Shown: positions 54,032 through 64,000 of the stretch, in pieces
How positions within the stretch are numbered: the stretch's first letter is position 1
Layout: each line of letters starts with the position of its first letter
Assembly: GCF_026210795.1 (NCBI RefSeq)
Contig: NC_089435.1
Coordinates: 1,674,001-1,738,000 of the forward strand
Origin: Rhizophagus irregularis
Taxonomy: Eukaryota; Glomeromycota; Glomeromycetes; Glomerales; Glomeraceae
Direction of reading: 5' to 3'
DNA: 64,000 bases
The notes under the pieces: generated by a model
What the model saw: the letters and a program-made list of their open reading frames with translations, nothing else
Told to the model about the DNA's origin: nothing
The model's database searches: none
Translations under genes and position numbers: made by a program

Positions 54032-55463
54032 ACAATTTTCACCTGATACTGTGAAAAAGTATTTTAAACGTTTACGCCAACTATTAATAGATAAATTAGT
54101 AGCGATTAAAAATAGACTTTCTTATTCGGCTAAAAATAGACAAACCAAAACTTATATCCGGTTCAGTTCTGGAACTCACGTGATCTATCTTGGATTTTAT
54201 TTTCGCTGTAGTGACACTTGCACCCAACCAGTGGCCTTTGTACTTCCGAATAATCAATGGCAATGCAATAAACATTTTACTCCTGTACCAGGGTTAAGAT
54301 CAAAAACCACACAACGGAAAGGAAAAGATTACAAAACTGTTAATTTTAATCCAGGGAAAGAAGTTCACTCAACACATTTAGGTTTGAAATATAACGTAAT
54401 TGTCAAACGTTATAATGAATGGAAAGGAAAGAATAATTCCAATTTAAAAGAAGTGATGGAACCTATTATAACTAATAGAAATGGTAAATCTACAACTAGA
54501 CCATTTTACAAAGAATACAAAAATTTTGAGTTTTACGATAATAGAACACCACAACAAGTCAAAAGATGGAATCGTTTAAAACATCGCATCATCAATCATG
54601 AAGAATACTTATATCATAGTACACCCTTTTTATTAAAAGAGAATTCTACAGTATTTAAAAAAGTATCTCATCTTGTGGAACGGGAACCCTCATATGAGAA
54701 ATCTGAGGAGGATAAATTATTGGATCAACTTACCCGGAAACATGCCAAGAATTGGCAACGACGCGTTAATAATCGTAATAAACTCAAGAAAAAATTACCT
54801 GCACTACCTGTTGATTTTAGGGGTGATGCTCGGAATTATTATTTTCAAACATATAACATCAATTTATTCGCTTATAAAGTTAGAAGGCGATATGATTTGT
54901 CCAACATTCCTCAATGTCAATATGGCTACTTGAAGGCCAAGAGGCTTTATAATAATTATATGGATCGCAAAAGTTTACGTCCTCCTATTATTAGACAACC
55001 ATCTCCTCCTCAAATTATTAGTCAACCCACACAACCTCAAATTGATCCTCTTGCGCATAATGCCTTGAGGGTCGCTCAATATGAAAATGCACGAGCTATG
55101 TTAGCTTTTCATCAAAATTCTACTGCTTTTAAGACACTTGCTTCGTCAATTGTTAAACCTACATTGCCGCCAATAGTTTATCCTAGTGCAAAAGAAAAAG
55201 CTCGTTTAAATGCTTTGGCTAATGATGACACACCCTCACCTAATTCTAATCAAACTACTAACAATTTATTCCCGAGACAAATAGCATGACCTCGGTCTAA
55301 AAAGATTACCCCTTCTACGAATACCGTTGATAATTGTAATACACCTCCATCTGGTCCTAGTCGAACCACTACTGATTCACCCCCGAGACCTATTGCGCGA
55401 CCTCGGAGAAGGAAAACTGATTTACCACCTACGCCTGAGTCGGACATTTACCCTTTTAAATAA
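54032..55463 (+). pseudogene. second half of second copy of the unrecognised family, one in-frame UGA
   Basis: The text begins after a possible acceptor (ATCAACAG) with QFSPDTVKKYFKRLRQLLID. It aligns with VIPRRIQKKYFNMIRQKLLD of the 12-14 kb gene and keeps the Cys/His cluster as C-x3-C-x14-C-x2-H (CSDTC...QCNKHF). A basic region (KHAKNWQRRVNNRNKLKKKL) and a Pro-rich tail follow. A TGA at 55287 is followed in the same frame by 57 more coding-like codons to TAA at 55463. Just after the TGA the tail repeats itself: FPRQIA-TGA-PRSKK versus PPRPIARPRRRK. The TGA therefore sits where the repeat has CGA (Arg). The half-gene is separated from its first half by the TIR element. Confidence 0.55.
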
Positions 55464-55482
55464 TAGTACACTTAAATTTGAA

Positions 55483-55580
55483 TAGACACCCAAATTTTAA
55501 AAGACATCTAAATTTTAATAGACACCCAAATTGAATAGACACTCAAATTTTAATAGACACCCAAAAATTATATACACCCA
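55483..55580. repeat. ~20-nt tandem repeat
   Basis: About five units of TAGACACCCAAATTTTAA with small variations, in the 3' flank of the preceding gene. Confidence 0.7.
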
Positions 55581-55599
55581 AACAAAAAACATTTACGGA

Positions 55600-57310
55600 C
55601 CTTTTTATAATACATCATTTTGTATATGACAGTATTTACATACAATAGCTAGTAATAGTTAAAAGAAAAATACGCATGATAGATTAGAACTCCCTTTTTA
55701 GTTTTGTTCATCCTTGATTTCATGGTTTACCTGCTCCTTCATCGGTCGTGTTGTTGGAGCAGTCTATCATATATAATAATTAGATAGGGTCTGCCCCTCG
55801 GGATAGATGATGGACTAAATGTTGGGCACATTTCTTTTGATAAATGCCCTCTTAGAATAGTTCTTCCGACTTTACATAAAATAAATAAATAAATAAATAA
55901 ATACTTAAAATTTTATCTAAATATAATACTACGCCTCATAATTCGGCATTATCTCATTGTTACGTATCAAAAATCACAAAATAGAGAAAATTTTCTTAAT
56001 ACATATTAAATATATAAAATTTTTTAAAAGTCATTAAGAAAATGATCGGCATATACTTAATTTTTTTATCATACTTAATGCTTATAAAACTATTATAAAT
56101 CAATAATTTAATGAAATTATAATTATTTAAATTATATTGTTAAACAGATGTATTATTTTTTTATTAAATATTTATATTAAAATTATTTACAATTAAGTAT
56201 ACGCAAAATTTTTTTAAGTAAAACTAGAAAATAAGAATCTGCTGTCGCCACAAAGACAAGTCAATTTTTAATTTTTATCAGAAGGAAAATTAATAATGCA
56301 TTCAAAAGCTTTGGTTTTTCTGCTATAAAATACTACGTAACACTTTCATTTTGTTGCACTGGATGCAGCGATACTTTACGATAGTAATTTTTACTGATTT
56401 ATAGCCAGATCTTAATTATAAAAATATAAGTTGCCGAAAATCAAATTCAAATTACATATATTGCTCAGTCTTAATATATATTTTCTCGAGTTTAAGTCAA
56501 AAAACTTGTGGAAAGAGTTCGCTGATCTTTGTATCGTTTCTTTAAGTATATGTATCGTTAAATTTCACTAAAAATATAAGTTAAAACATTAATGATAATT
56601 TTATGGTATAGTGAAACTTTAAGTATTAATTTTCATAAAAGAAAAGGAAACAAATATTTTGTTTAAAGTAATAAATTTTTTGTATACTTCGTTTCTATAA
56701 ATTCACATAAAATTAATTTTTTTAGTATTTCCTAAACTTAATTGGTAAAATCAGTTTGATAAATATTTACTTTATTATATTCAAATTTTTATTATTTTGG
56801 AGAAAAATATCTCAATAAATCCATTAATAACTTTAGTAACTTTTTGACCTCATGAAAGACGATTAAAGTTGTATCTATATATACTATTTAATTACATAAG
56901 TTTTTATTTTTTTAAGCGAAGCATAGTTAAAATTACTGATACATGATTTTATTTATTGTTTTTTCCAATAGTAGAAGTCAGAAGCTTCTTGCCGGAAAAA
57001 GAGATTATAAAGTTCAACCAAAAATTCGGAATTTATACCAATTTTGCATTATTTAGGTTTAACAAGTATAGCTATTAACTTTATTAAAACTAATAGAACA
57101 ATTTTATTGTTTACATTATTGCTTATTGTAAAAATAGAAATTATAGGTAAGCTGTAACCGGATATTTAAATATTCTCATAACAAAATGTGGCAGTACAAA
57201 AATGAAAAATAGTAACTGTTGATCTGTAATTACTGATTTTGAATATATTATTTCTTTATTTAGGCTTACCAAACTGATTTACAATTACATTACGTAAATT
57301 TTTATTTATA
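55600..57310. other. AT-rich gap, no gene seen
   Basis: No open frames of note. A hairpin CTGCTCC...GGAGCAG occurs at 55730-55765. Otherwise plain AT-rich sequence. Confidence 0.5.
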
Positions 57311-57312
57311 GT

Positions 57313-57612
57313 ACTAGCCGTTAACCCGTTGCTTTGCAACGGTATATATATATATAAAAAAGCGTGACCTGTATGTAACAATTAATTCTGGCCGGAATTA
57401 TGTGATCGGCGCAGAAATTTCCTTTTATGGAGTATTTGTGAAACCAAAATTTCCTATTTTGTGGGAAGCAAAATTTCCTTTTTGAAAGTTGGTGTAATGT
57501 CATGTGATAAAGTGCCCAATAGGAGCGATGTTACGCAATTCAAATTTATTTATACAGGGTAGTCTAAACATTACGGTTACACACAAAAACAATTATTATA
57601 TAGTATAGATAT
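57313..57612 (+). repeat. short dispersed repeat, copy B
   Basis: Begins ACTAGCCGTTAACCCGTTGC with a small hairpin (CCGTTGCTTTGCAACGG) and ends GGGTAGTCTAAACATTACGG ... tagtatagatatagat. The 3' end is shared with 9825-9912 and the 5' motif with 6267. No open frame. It resembles a short non-autonomous element with a defined 5' hairpin and an A/T-rich 3' tail; class not determined. Confidence 0.55.
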
Positions 57613-57960
57613 AGATGTACTTGAATAGTAATGCTTTGTATATATTTCTATTACAATATTACAATATGAGATTATTACCGCTTAAATTTTAGTATTAAAT
57701 TTTGTAAATTATATTTATAGGGACGCGTTTAATAGTTATATTGTTCATTTTTCTTAAATCAAATTATAAATCAAATTATAAATAGTATTGCTAAATATCA
57801 CCGCTGGTGATTGTCATCTTACCAGAATTAGGGTAGAATTTTGGGCAGAATTAAAAATGACATGAAAATCTGGTCATTTTCATTATAAAAACCGATAACT
57901 TTTTTTCATTATAAAATTTTTTAGTCCTTTTCTAATAGATAAATTAGTGATATAGTAGGG

Positions 57961-58145
57961 CAAACTTGGGGGTTCTGGGACAGCGGCTATCACATAGGTC
58001 TAACCATAATTTAGTGTACCCCCAGACCACCTAGCCTTGTTTTCTGATATGATAACACTATACCTGTTTTTCTATCCCCAGACCACCTAACCTTGATTCC
58101 CGATATGTTAATACTTGATAGCTAAAAAAGAACCCCCAAGTGTTG
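57961..58145. mobile_element. MITE with CTTGGGGGTTCT ends
   Basis: CAAACTTGGGGGTTCT at the left and AGAACCCCCAAGTGTTG at the right form an inverted pair with a perfect 12-bp core around 185 bp. Internally, 'cccagaccacctagccttg' and 'cccagaccacctaaccttg' are a direct pair. No gene. No clear target duplication. Confidence 0.5.
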
Positions 58146-58190
58146 TAGATAAGATTAAAATCATATATTCCTAGGCATTATTACCACGCA

Positions 58191-58343
58191 TGGATCCATT
58201 CCAGGGTATCATAATTTTATGCTATATCAGATTGCCTTTATAAGTGCCAAAGGTATGAAGGACACGAAGTGTCTGTAATACCGATAGCACGATTCAGCAA
58301 TCTATTGTGGCATACTATTTTTATGATACTCTAAAATGGATTC
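58191..58343. mobile_element. second small MITE
   Basis: TGGATCCATTCCAGGGTATC at the left matches the complement of the right end (TGAATCCATTTTAGAGTATC) with a few mismatches; the match continues ATAA. The 153-bp element has no coding capacity and sits 45 bp from the previous MITE. Confidence 0.5.
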
Positions 58344-58369
58344 ATTCGATGATTTAAGCCATTCATGCT

Positions 58370-58830
58370 CTAACCAAAAATTTTTAACAGGAAGGCAACT
58401 AGACATATTGTAAAGCTTTTCCTGCTATACGAAAAAATCTGGGACAGCGAAGTCTAACCAAAAATCTAACCCAGGTCTAACCAAAAATGTATAGCAGGAA
58501 GGCAACTAGATATATTTTAAAGCTTTTCCTCCTATACGAAAAAATCTGGGACAGCGAAGTCTAACCAAAAATCCAACCCAGGTCTAACCAAAAAATGTAT
58601 AGCAGGAAGGTAACTAGACATATTGTAAAGCTTTTTCTGCAATACGAAAAAATCTGGGACAACAGGTCTAACCAAAAGTCTAACCAAAAATCCGTCCAAG
58701 GTCTAACCAAAAAATATACAGCAGGAAGACAACTAGACATATTGTAAAGCTTCCCCTGCAATACGAAAAAATCTGAGACAATGAAGTCTAACCAAAATTT
58801 AACCCTAATCATAAATTGCTCTGATTCTTT
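58370..58830. repeat. ~120-nt tandem repeat with internal hairpin, four units
   Basis: Each unit contains TATAGCAGGAAGGCAACTAG ... CTTTTCCTGCTATACG, a stem of about 10 bp, then AAAAAATCTGGGACAGCGAA and two or three copies of GTCTAACCAAAAAT. Units differ by a few substitutions. The first MITE (57961-58145) shares GGGACAGCGG and AGGTCTAACC, so the array may derive from it. The antisense frame at 58561-58848 is a shadow. Confidence 0.75.
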
Positions 58831-58935
58831 GACGAAGCCTATTTTCATACCGATTTTGATAGTAATAAGATGGGAAACATTTTAGAATTTATTAATTGAA
58901 GAAAAAAATTTTTAGGTTATTAGTACACAACCAGT

Positions 58936-61520
58936 ATGGCAACAAGCAATCGAACTTGTGATAGATGTGGAAAGGCTTTTGCAACTCCACAAAAGCTTCG
59001 TGGGCATCAAAATAGAAAGTTTCTATGCAAGCCTGCAGCTAAACCTCAGGATCCCACACCTGAGATTGTACAATTGCAACCACAACTGGAGCAATTCCAG
59101 GATCCCACACCTGAAATTGTACAATTGCAATCACAACCGGAGCAACTCCAGGATCCCACACCTGAAGTTATCCCAGCTCATGCAGAGAAAACTCCTAACT
59201 TAACAATTGATGAACTAGCAAAATGGTTAGCAGAACCTGGTGATTACAATCAATATACTCCACGAAAAAGAAGAGCTCCCCAAACAGATAATGAATGGTT
59301 TGCTTATATGCAAGGAGATTATAGAGGAAGATGGTGTGATATTCAATTTGTAAAAAGAGTTCATGATCCTGCACGTTCACATAAATCTCTAAAACATAAG
59401 ACAGTATGGCAAGCTAATCTTAAACCAAATGTTAGAGATATACCATATTTTCCAAGTATAATAGCTGATACCCGTCAGAAAATAACAGAAATTCTTGAGA
59501 GTGAACTTGAAGAAAAAGGGCAAATCAAATCAGCTATCACTATATTGGCTACATATACAGATAATAGTGGAACAAATAAACAAGTTTATCATAGAGGAGT
59601 CATGCGTGTACTTCTTTTAAAGAATGATATAGATGATCATTTAACAAAATCAGCAGTGGATATCACGGATAAAATTGTCAAATTTATGAAAGGAGGGTCT
59701 GGTTGGAAAATTGTTAGTATAGATATATTAACTATTGAGACGTATACTTACCGCCGAGCAGAAGGAAGCTCATACATTCTTACACCTAAGGCACTTGCAA
59801 ATAAGAAGTGCACTATCAATCCGGATAACAAAGATCTCATAGATCCGGACACAGGCTTGCTCTCTGAAAAATGTTTGCAAGGGGCTTTAGGTGCTTACTT
59901 TGCATATAAAGATGGGCATACACAAAAACTTGAGCGAATCTTTCGGGCAGAAAAATTTAAGCCATACTTGGAACAAGTCAATCTCAATGCAATTCCCATG
60001 CCCACTCCTGTTTATCCACGCATATTTAGCAAGATTGAGGACCTCAATCCTGAGATCTCCATTAATGTATGGGAATGGGAGGAGAAAACTGGTATTCCAA
60101 AACCTGTTATTGCAAGTAAGAATTACAACCGTCAACATATCATTCACCTCATGGCCCTTACAGATATTACAAAATCAGATGAAGGAAAGTATGGTCAGAA
60201 GAATCACTTCCTTTGGATTAAGAATCCTGATGCTTTAATATACAAAGATACATCCCACAAGGGAAAGAAGCATCTTTGCAATCGGTGCTTCCAAAGCTTT
60301 CCATTGTCTAAATCTTTAACTAATCATCAGGAATGGTGTTTTGGATTAGGTGAGACACCACAAAGAGTTGAGTTACCAGTTAAAGGTAAGAATGATTTTG
60401 AGGAGTTTAAGAATTTTAACCGAACAATGTATGCTCCATGTGTAATTATTGCAGACTTTGAGGCTGATAACAGAAAGTGTAATGAAAACTATGGTGGAAA
60501 TATGCATAAGATTATGGAGCAAAAGGCTAATAGCTTCTGCTATATGGTCCACTGGATTGAAACTGATGAGACATGGGGGCCATTCTTATACCGAGGACCA
60601 AATGCAACAGAAGAGTTTGTCAGCAGACTTGATAAAGAATTAAGAAGGATTAATGATGTTTTAGAAGTAAAAGTAGAACGTATTATAACAGAGGAAGCTA
60701 AAAAGGAATTCACTGAAGCAGTTAGTTGTTGGATATGTAATGGAAATTTCAATCAGGGCATGCAAGACAAAAAAGTTTGGGATCACTGCCACATCACAGG
60801 TAAGTTTCGTGGGGCTGCTCATAATGCATGCAATCTTAAGCTTCAAATCGAAGCATGGAAGACTCCAATTCCTGTAGTATTTCATAACTTCCGTGGCTAT
60901 GACTTCCATTTAGTTTGTGAATCTGTTGGACGATCAATTGGAGCATATCAAATCAAAGTTATTGCAGAGACATTCGAACGTTACAAATCCATGAAGGTAG
61001 GGCAATTCAAGTACATTGATAGCATGCAGTTCATGTCCTCCAGTCTTGCAAACCTTGCAAAGAATTTAGGGACAGATAAACCCCTCACAAAGCGACACTT
61101 CAAAAACTTCTCGTCTGAACATATTGACTTAATCACACGTAAGGGGGTTTATCCTTATGAATATATTGATTCACATGATCGTTTCAAGGAGACAGAACTC
61201 CCATCTATTCATGACTTTCATAGTACTCTTGGAGGAAAGATCACTCAGGATAATTACAAACATGCACAAAAAGTTTGGAAGGAATTTGGCTGCAAGAACT
61301 TGGGCGAGTATCATGACCTTTATCTTAAGACTGATGTTCTTCTCCTAGCAGATGTCTGGACAAAGTTTCGACAGACAGCGATGCATCATTATGGACTTGA
61401 CCCAAGTCATTATGTCTCTGCTCCAGCACTTTCATGGGATGGCATGCTTAAGATGACTGGAGTCAAAATAGAGCTATTCACTGACATGACCATGCATGAT
61501 TTTACTGAAAAGGCTAAACG
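58936..61520 (+). mobile_element. Polinton/Maverick-like family-B DNA polymerase fossil, incomplete
   Basis: A long open frame encodes, in order: a C2H2 finger (CDRCGKAFATPQKLRGH...), three copies of a 17-residue QDPTPEIVQLQ repeat, a middle region, a second finger-like CNRCFQSF...HQEWC, exonuclease motif I (VIIADFEAD), an endonuclease VII-type His-Me domain (CWICNGNF...VWDHCHITGKFRG), and exonuclease motifs II and III (VVFHNFRGYDFHLV; LKTDVLLLADVW). This layout is that of polymerases from Polinton-like elements and related virus-like elements; linear-plasmid polymerases are the alternative. No polymerase palm domain, capsid, ATPase or integrase was seen in the window. The element is incomplete; the long open frame suggests that it is not very old. 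Confidence 0.75.
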
Positions 61521-62480
61521 TTGTAAACGGTCGAATATCAAGCATGAGAATATGATAAAATTCAATCACCAAATGTAATTGTCAAATATTAAGAACGAAC
61601 AAACTAATTATGAATTGGCGTGGATGGATAAATAATTAGCCAAAAAGGATAAACATTTAGAAAGAGTAATGATCTGCATGATGTAATATTTATTGAATGA
61701 TTGACAAAGAACCAATAGGATAAATAGAGTCGATCAATTGGGGCTTAGCAATCTTTAACAATAAGAACGATAAGAAAGAATAATTATAAGCCACAAAAGA
61801 TAGATTATAAGTAAAACATATAAAGCGGATTAAAAGAACATATAAAATAATGTCAGAAAGATTAAAGAACGTAAAATAATATAAAAGATAATATAAAAAG
61901 ATAATACAAAGATACTATAAAAGATAATATATATATATAAAAGATAGCATATTAAAAGATAGCGTATTTAAAATATAGATAGTATATTAGGAAGATAGTT
62001 CAAAGATAATATGTAAAAAGAACATAAAAGATAGTATATAGATAGAATAGAAAGTAGCGTAAAATTTGTATAAATAGAGAACAGAATTCAAAGTAATTCC
62101 ATAGTTCTCATCCACAGAACTCAATAAAAATATAAGTTTTATTTAATTATTTGTTAATGAAGTTTAATGTTAATTAAAGGTAATAGGTTCGCCCTAAACT
62201 TTAATTAATGTTCGCTTAATTAATTTTAATTAAACAAATGAAAATTTTAAGATGAATTAAATATATGTTTTTGAAAAGTAATAATTCGTAGCGAGAGCTA
62301 TCGAAGTTTGAAATTAAAGGTAAAAGTGGATATAATTTGGGGAAAATTTAGAGAAGTTAATTTTATTTTATATCGTTCAACGTTTTATATTACTAACGCT
62401 ATTTATTTTGTGAACCAAGAATGTTGTTGTATGTTGTTCGTTAATTTTGTTGTTTGTTAATTATGTTGTTGAGTAATCGC

Positions 62481-62537
62481 TTGTTCGTTTATTTGTTTGT
62501 TTGTTTGTTTGTTTGTTTGTTTGTTTGTTTGTTCGTT
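62481..62537. repeat. (TTTG)n microsatellite
   Basis: About a dozen TTTG units (GTTTGTTTGTTTGTTTGTTT), preceded by looser GTTGTT/GTTCGTT repeats from 62415. The minus-strand frame across it reads TNKQ repeats and is a shadow. Confidence 0.9.
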
Positions 62538-63564
62538 CGACCATGAGAAAGCCCGTTCGATGTGGTAACTCTGTAAATTGATGACAGGGGGAATTGGGAG
62601 ATCTCATATGGTGCATGCTCGCAAGAAAGGAAATGATCATCATCACATGATTATTATTATAATGAATATGAAAATTTAATTTCGTTAGTAAGTCACTGAT
62701 AGGTATTATTAATCAATATTTTATTTTAGAATTTATTTTTAGATTTCAGGTTTTGACGAGTTCAAAAGGAACCAATAAATCAATGAGGATTTAACGTGTT
62801 AAAAACTTGAAAAGGTGAAAGATTGGGGTTTGAAGTTGTGCAAGTAATCATTTAATCGATAGAAAGCACAAGAATATTTCTTTCGGGAATAAAGTACCTG
62901 AGAAATTTCATAAGGAGATGGGGAAGCGAAAGATGAATTTTAGAATAAAGATTAATAATGGGAGAACACCAATGTATTATCTGGGGTTCATCTGTGTGGT
63001 ATGGGTTATCTCTGAGTTTGAATTTTGGATAAATGCTCGAGATTGGAAAACTTTTATTCTTCGACATTAAAGATTATAACGTATGGGTTACATCAAATCT
63101 GGATACCCAGCTCAATAATGCGCAAATTGCTTTGGGGACAGGGAATGAAAATTGTAAAGACACCTACTATCAAGAAATATTGAAAGAATAAAATAGGACA
63201 AACCTGTAAACTATCATGCTTTTACCCAATGGGAAAAAGATAGAGATAAGCCCAGTATAGGTCCACCAATTTGAGGAAAGATAAGTTGGTTTAGATGAGT
63301 TTTATGGATAGCTGATGACTTTTGAAACTGGATTTTGGAAGGTTAGATTCACCCGTTAAGAGACGAGTCGGCCAACGAAGGAGGAGAAGACGGATACGTT
63401 GTATTGTTACAGGTCCTAGGCTACATTTCAGATGAGGGTTCCTGGTGTAGTGTGCTAGGTCACGTTCTCATTACAATGTTCTGTTAAAAGAAGATAACAT
63501 AGAAGGATATTTACACATTAACGAGCCGTATAATGAACATTACGTGCAGTATTTAATAATAGAG

Positions 63565-63680
63565 TAAAATCCGAAAAGAAGGACATTTATTTAAAAGAAG
63601 AACATTTGTTTGAAAAAGAATATTTATTTGAAAAGGAACATTTATTTGAAAAGAAGGATATTTATCTGAAAAGAACGACA
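63565..63680. repeat. ~24-nt tandem repeat
   Basis: About five units of ACATTTATTTGAAAAGAAGG with variation. No coding frame. Confidence 0.7.
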
Positions 63681-64000
63681 TTTTGTGTGTTATAGATTAA
63701 TTTATATAATATAGAATATATAGTAAGAAGGATTTATGTGGACGATAAGAAAGATTGAAAATTTGCAAACTTTAAAAGTTATGAAAATTTTGGAGTTTGT
63801 GATATGTGATATGTGAAATTATGAATCTCGGTGATAGAAGATAAATTTTAGAATGTGATATTATAGATCTCGGTGACAAAAGATAAACTTTGTGGAGCAG
63901 TAAAAATTAATAGTAAAATATGGCATAGTAAATATATAGAACCGAAAGATGGAATCTAAAGATTGAAAGAAGCAATCTACTTAAAGATAAAAGAATGTTT

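Larger units (their letters stand above)
61521..64000 (+). mobile_element. possible LTR-type retroelement end inserted in the polymerase element
   Basis: Resemblance to the polymerase family ends at about 61520, where sequence starting TGTAAACGG begins. Near 62070 it has GTATAAATAGAGAACAG (TATA) and, 50 bp on, ACTCAATAAAAATATAAG (polyadenylation signal), a spacing typical of the U3-R part of an LTR. No gag or pol text is seen downstream to the window end, so only an end or a solo LTR plus unrelated sequence may be present. The second LTR is not in the window. Family unassigned; treated as a fossil. Confidence 0.35.

Noticed and set aside
60449-60909. Short frames on both strands inside the polymerase region
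   Set aside because: Shadows of the long polymerase frame.

Overview
The window reads as nuclear DNA from an arbuscular mycorrhizal fungus (Glomeromycotina, Rhizophagus/Gigaspora-like). The sequence is strongly AT-rich and gene-poor. Genes carry short introns with fungal GTAAGT...CTAAC...AG signals. The recognisable families are ones greatly expanded in that group: BTB-TLDc proteins, TKL-like kinases, Mrr-type nuclease-fold proteins, F-box/LRR remnants and Crypton-type tyrosine recombinases. Species assignment is inference from family content and style, not from a search.

1-9.9 kb: decayed host genes (a coiled-coil gene, a propeller-like gene, an unrecognised minus-strand gene, an Mrr-like fragment), then low-complexity pyrimidine- and purine-rich tracts. 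11.8-14.7 kb: an unrecognised gene on the minus strand, one 715-codon frame interrupted only by three UGA codons and bracketed by a 16-bp direct repeat. 15.0-22.8 kb: three intact low-complexity genes on the minus strand; the first fuses a Gln/Ser-rich region, a ubiquitin-like domain and a PARP-like ADP-ribosyltransferase domain. 24-37.6 kb: mostly decayed genes (Mrr-type nuclease, BTB-TLDc, F-box/LRR, Pif1-type helicase end), an intact 4-exon Myb/SANT-like gene at 28.7-29.3 kb, and MITEs with clear terminal inverted repeats and target duplications. 38-41.3 kb: a decayed membrane protein, an apparently intact 3-exon Crypton-type recombinase inside a short element with inverted ends, and a foldback element.

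41.3-48.0 kb: a 4-exon protein kinase gene on the minus strand. Immediately upstream, on the same strand, lie nearly 5 kb of about 48 tandem units. Each unit looks like a complete ~100-nt intron (donor, CTAAC-like branch site, acceptor), and most units are separated by exactly three nucleotides. 49.0-55.5 kb: a second copy of the 12-14 kb gene family, split by a ~4.5-kb non-coding TIR element. That element carries another minus-strand array, of ~25-38-nt exon-like segments separated by introns made of two covarying hairpins. 57.3-58.9 kb: a cluster of MITEs and tandem repeats. 58.9-61.5 kb: a Polinton/Maverick-like family-B DNA polymerase fossil with a C2H2 finger and an endonuclease VII domain, apparently cut by an LTR-like element that runs to the window end.

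The two most unusual observations are the single-codon-spaced intron array upstream of the kinase and the UGA-only interruptions shared by the two copies of the unrecognised gene family.
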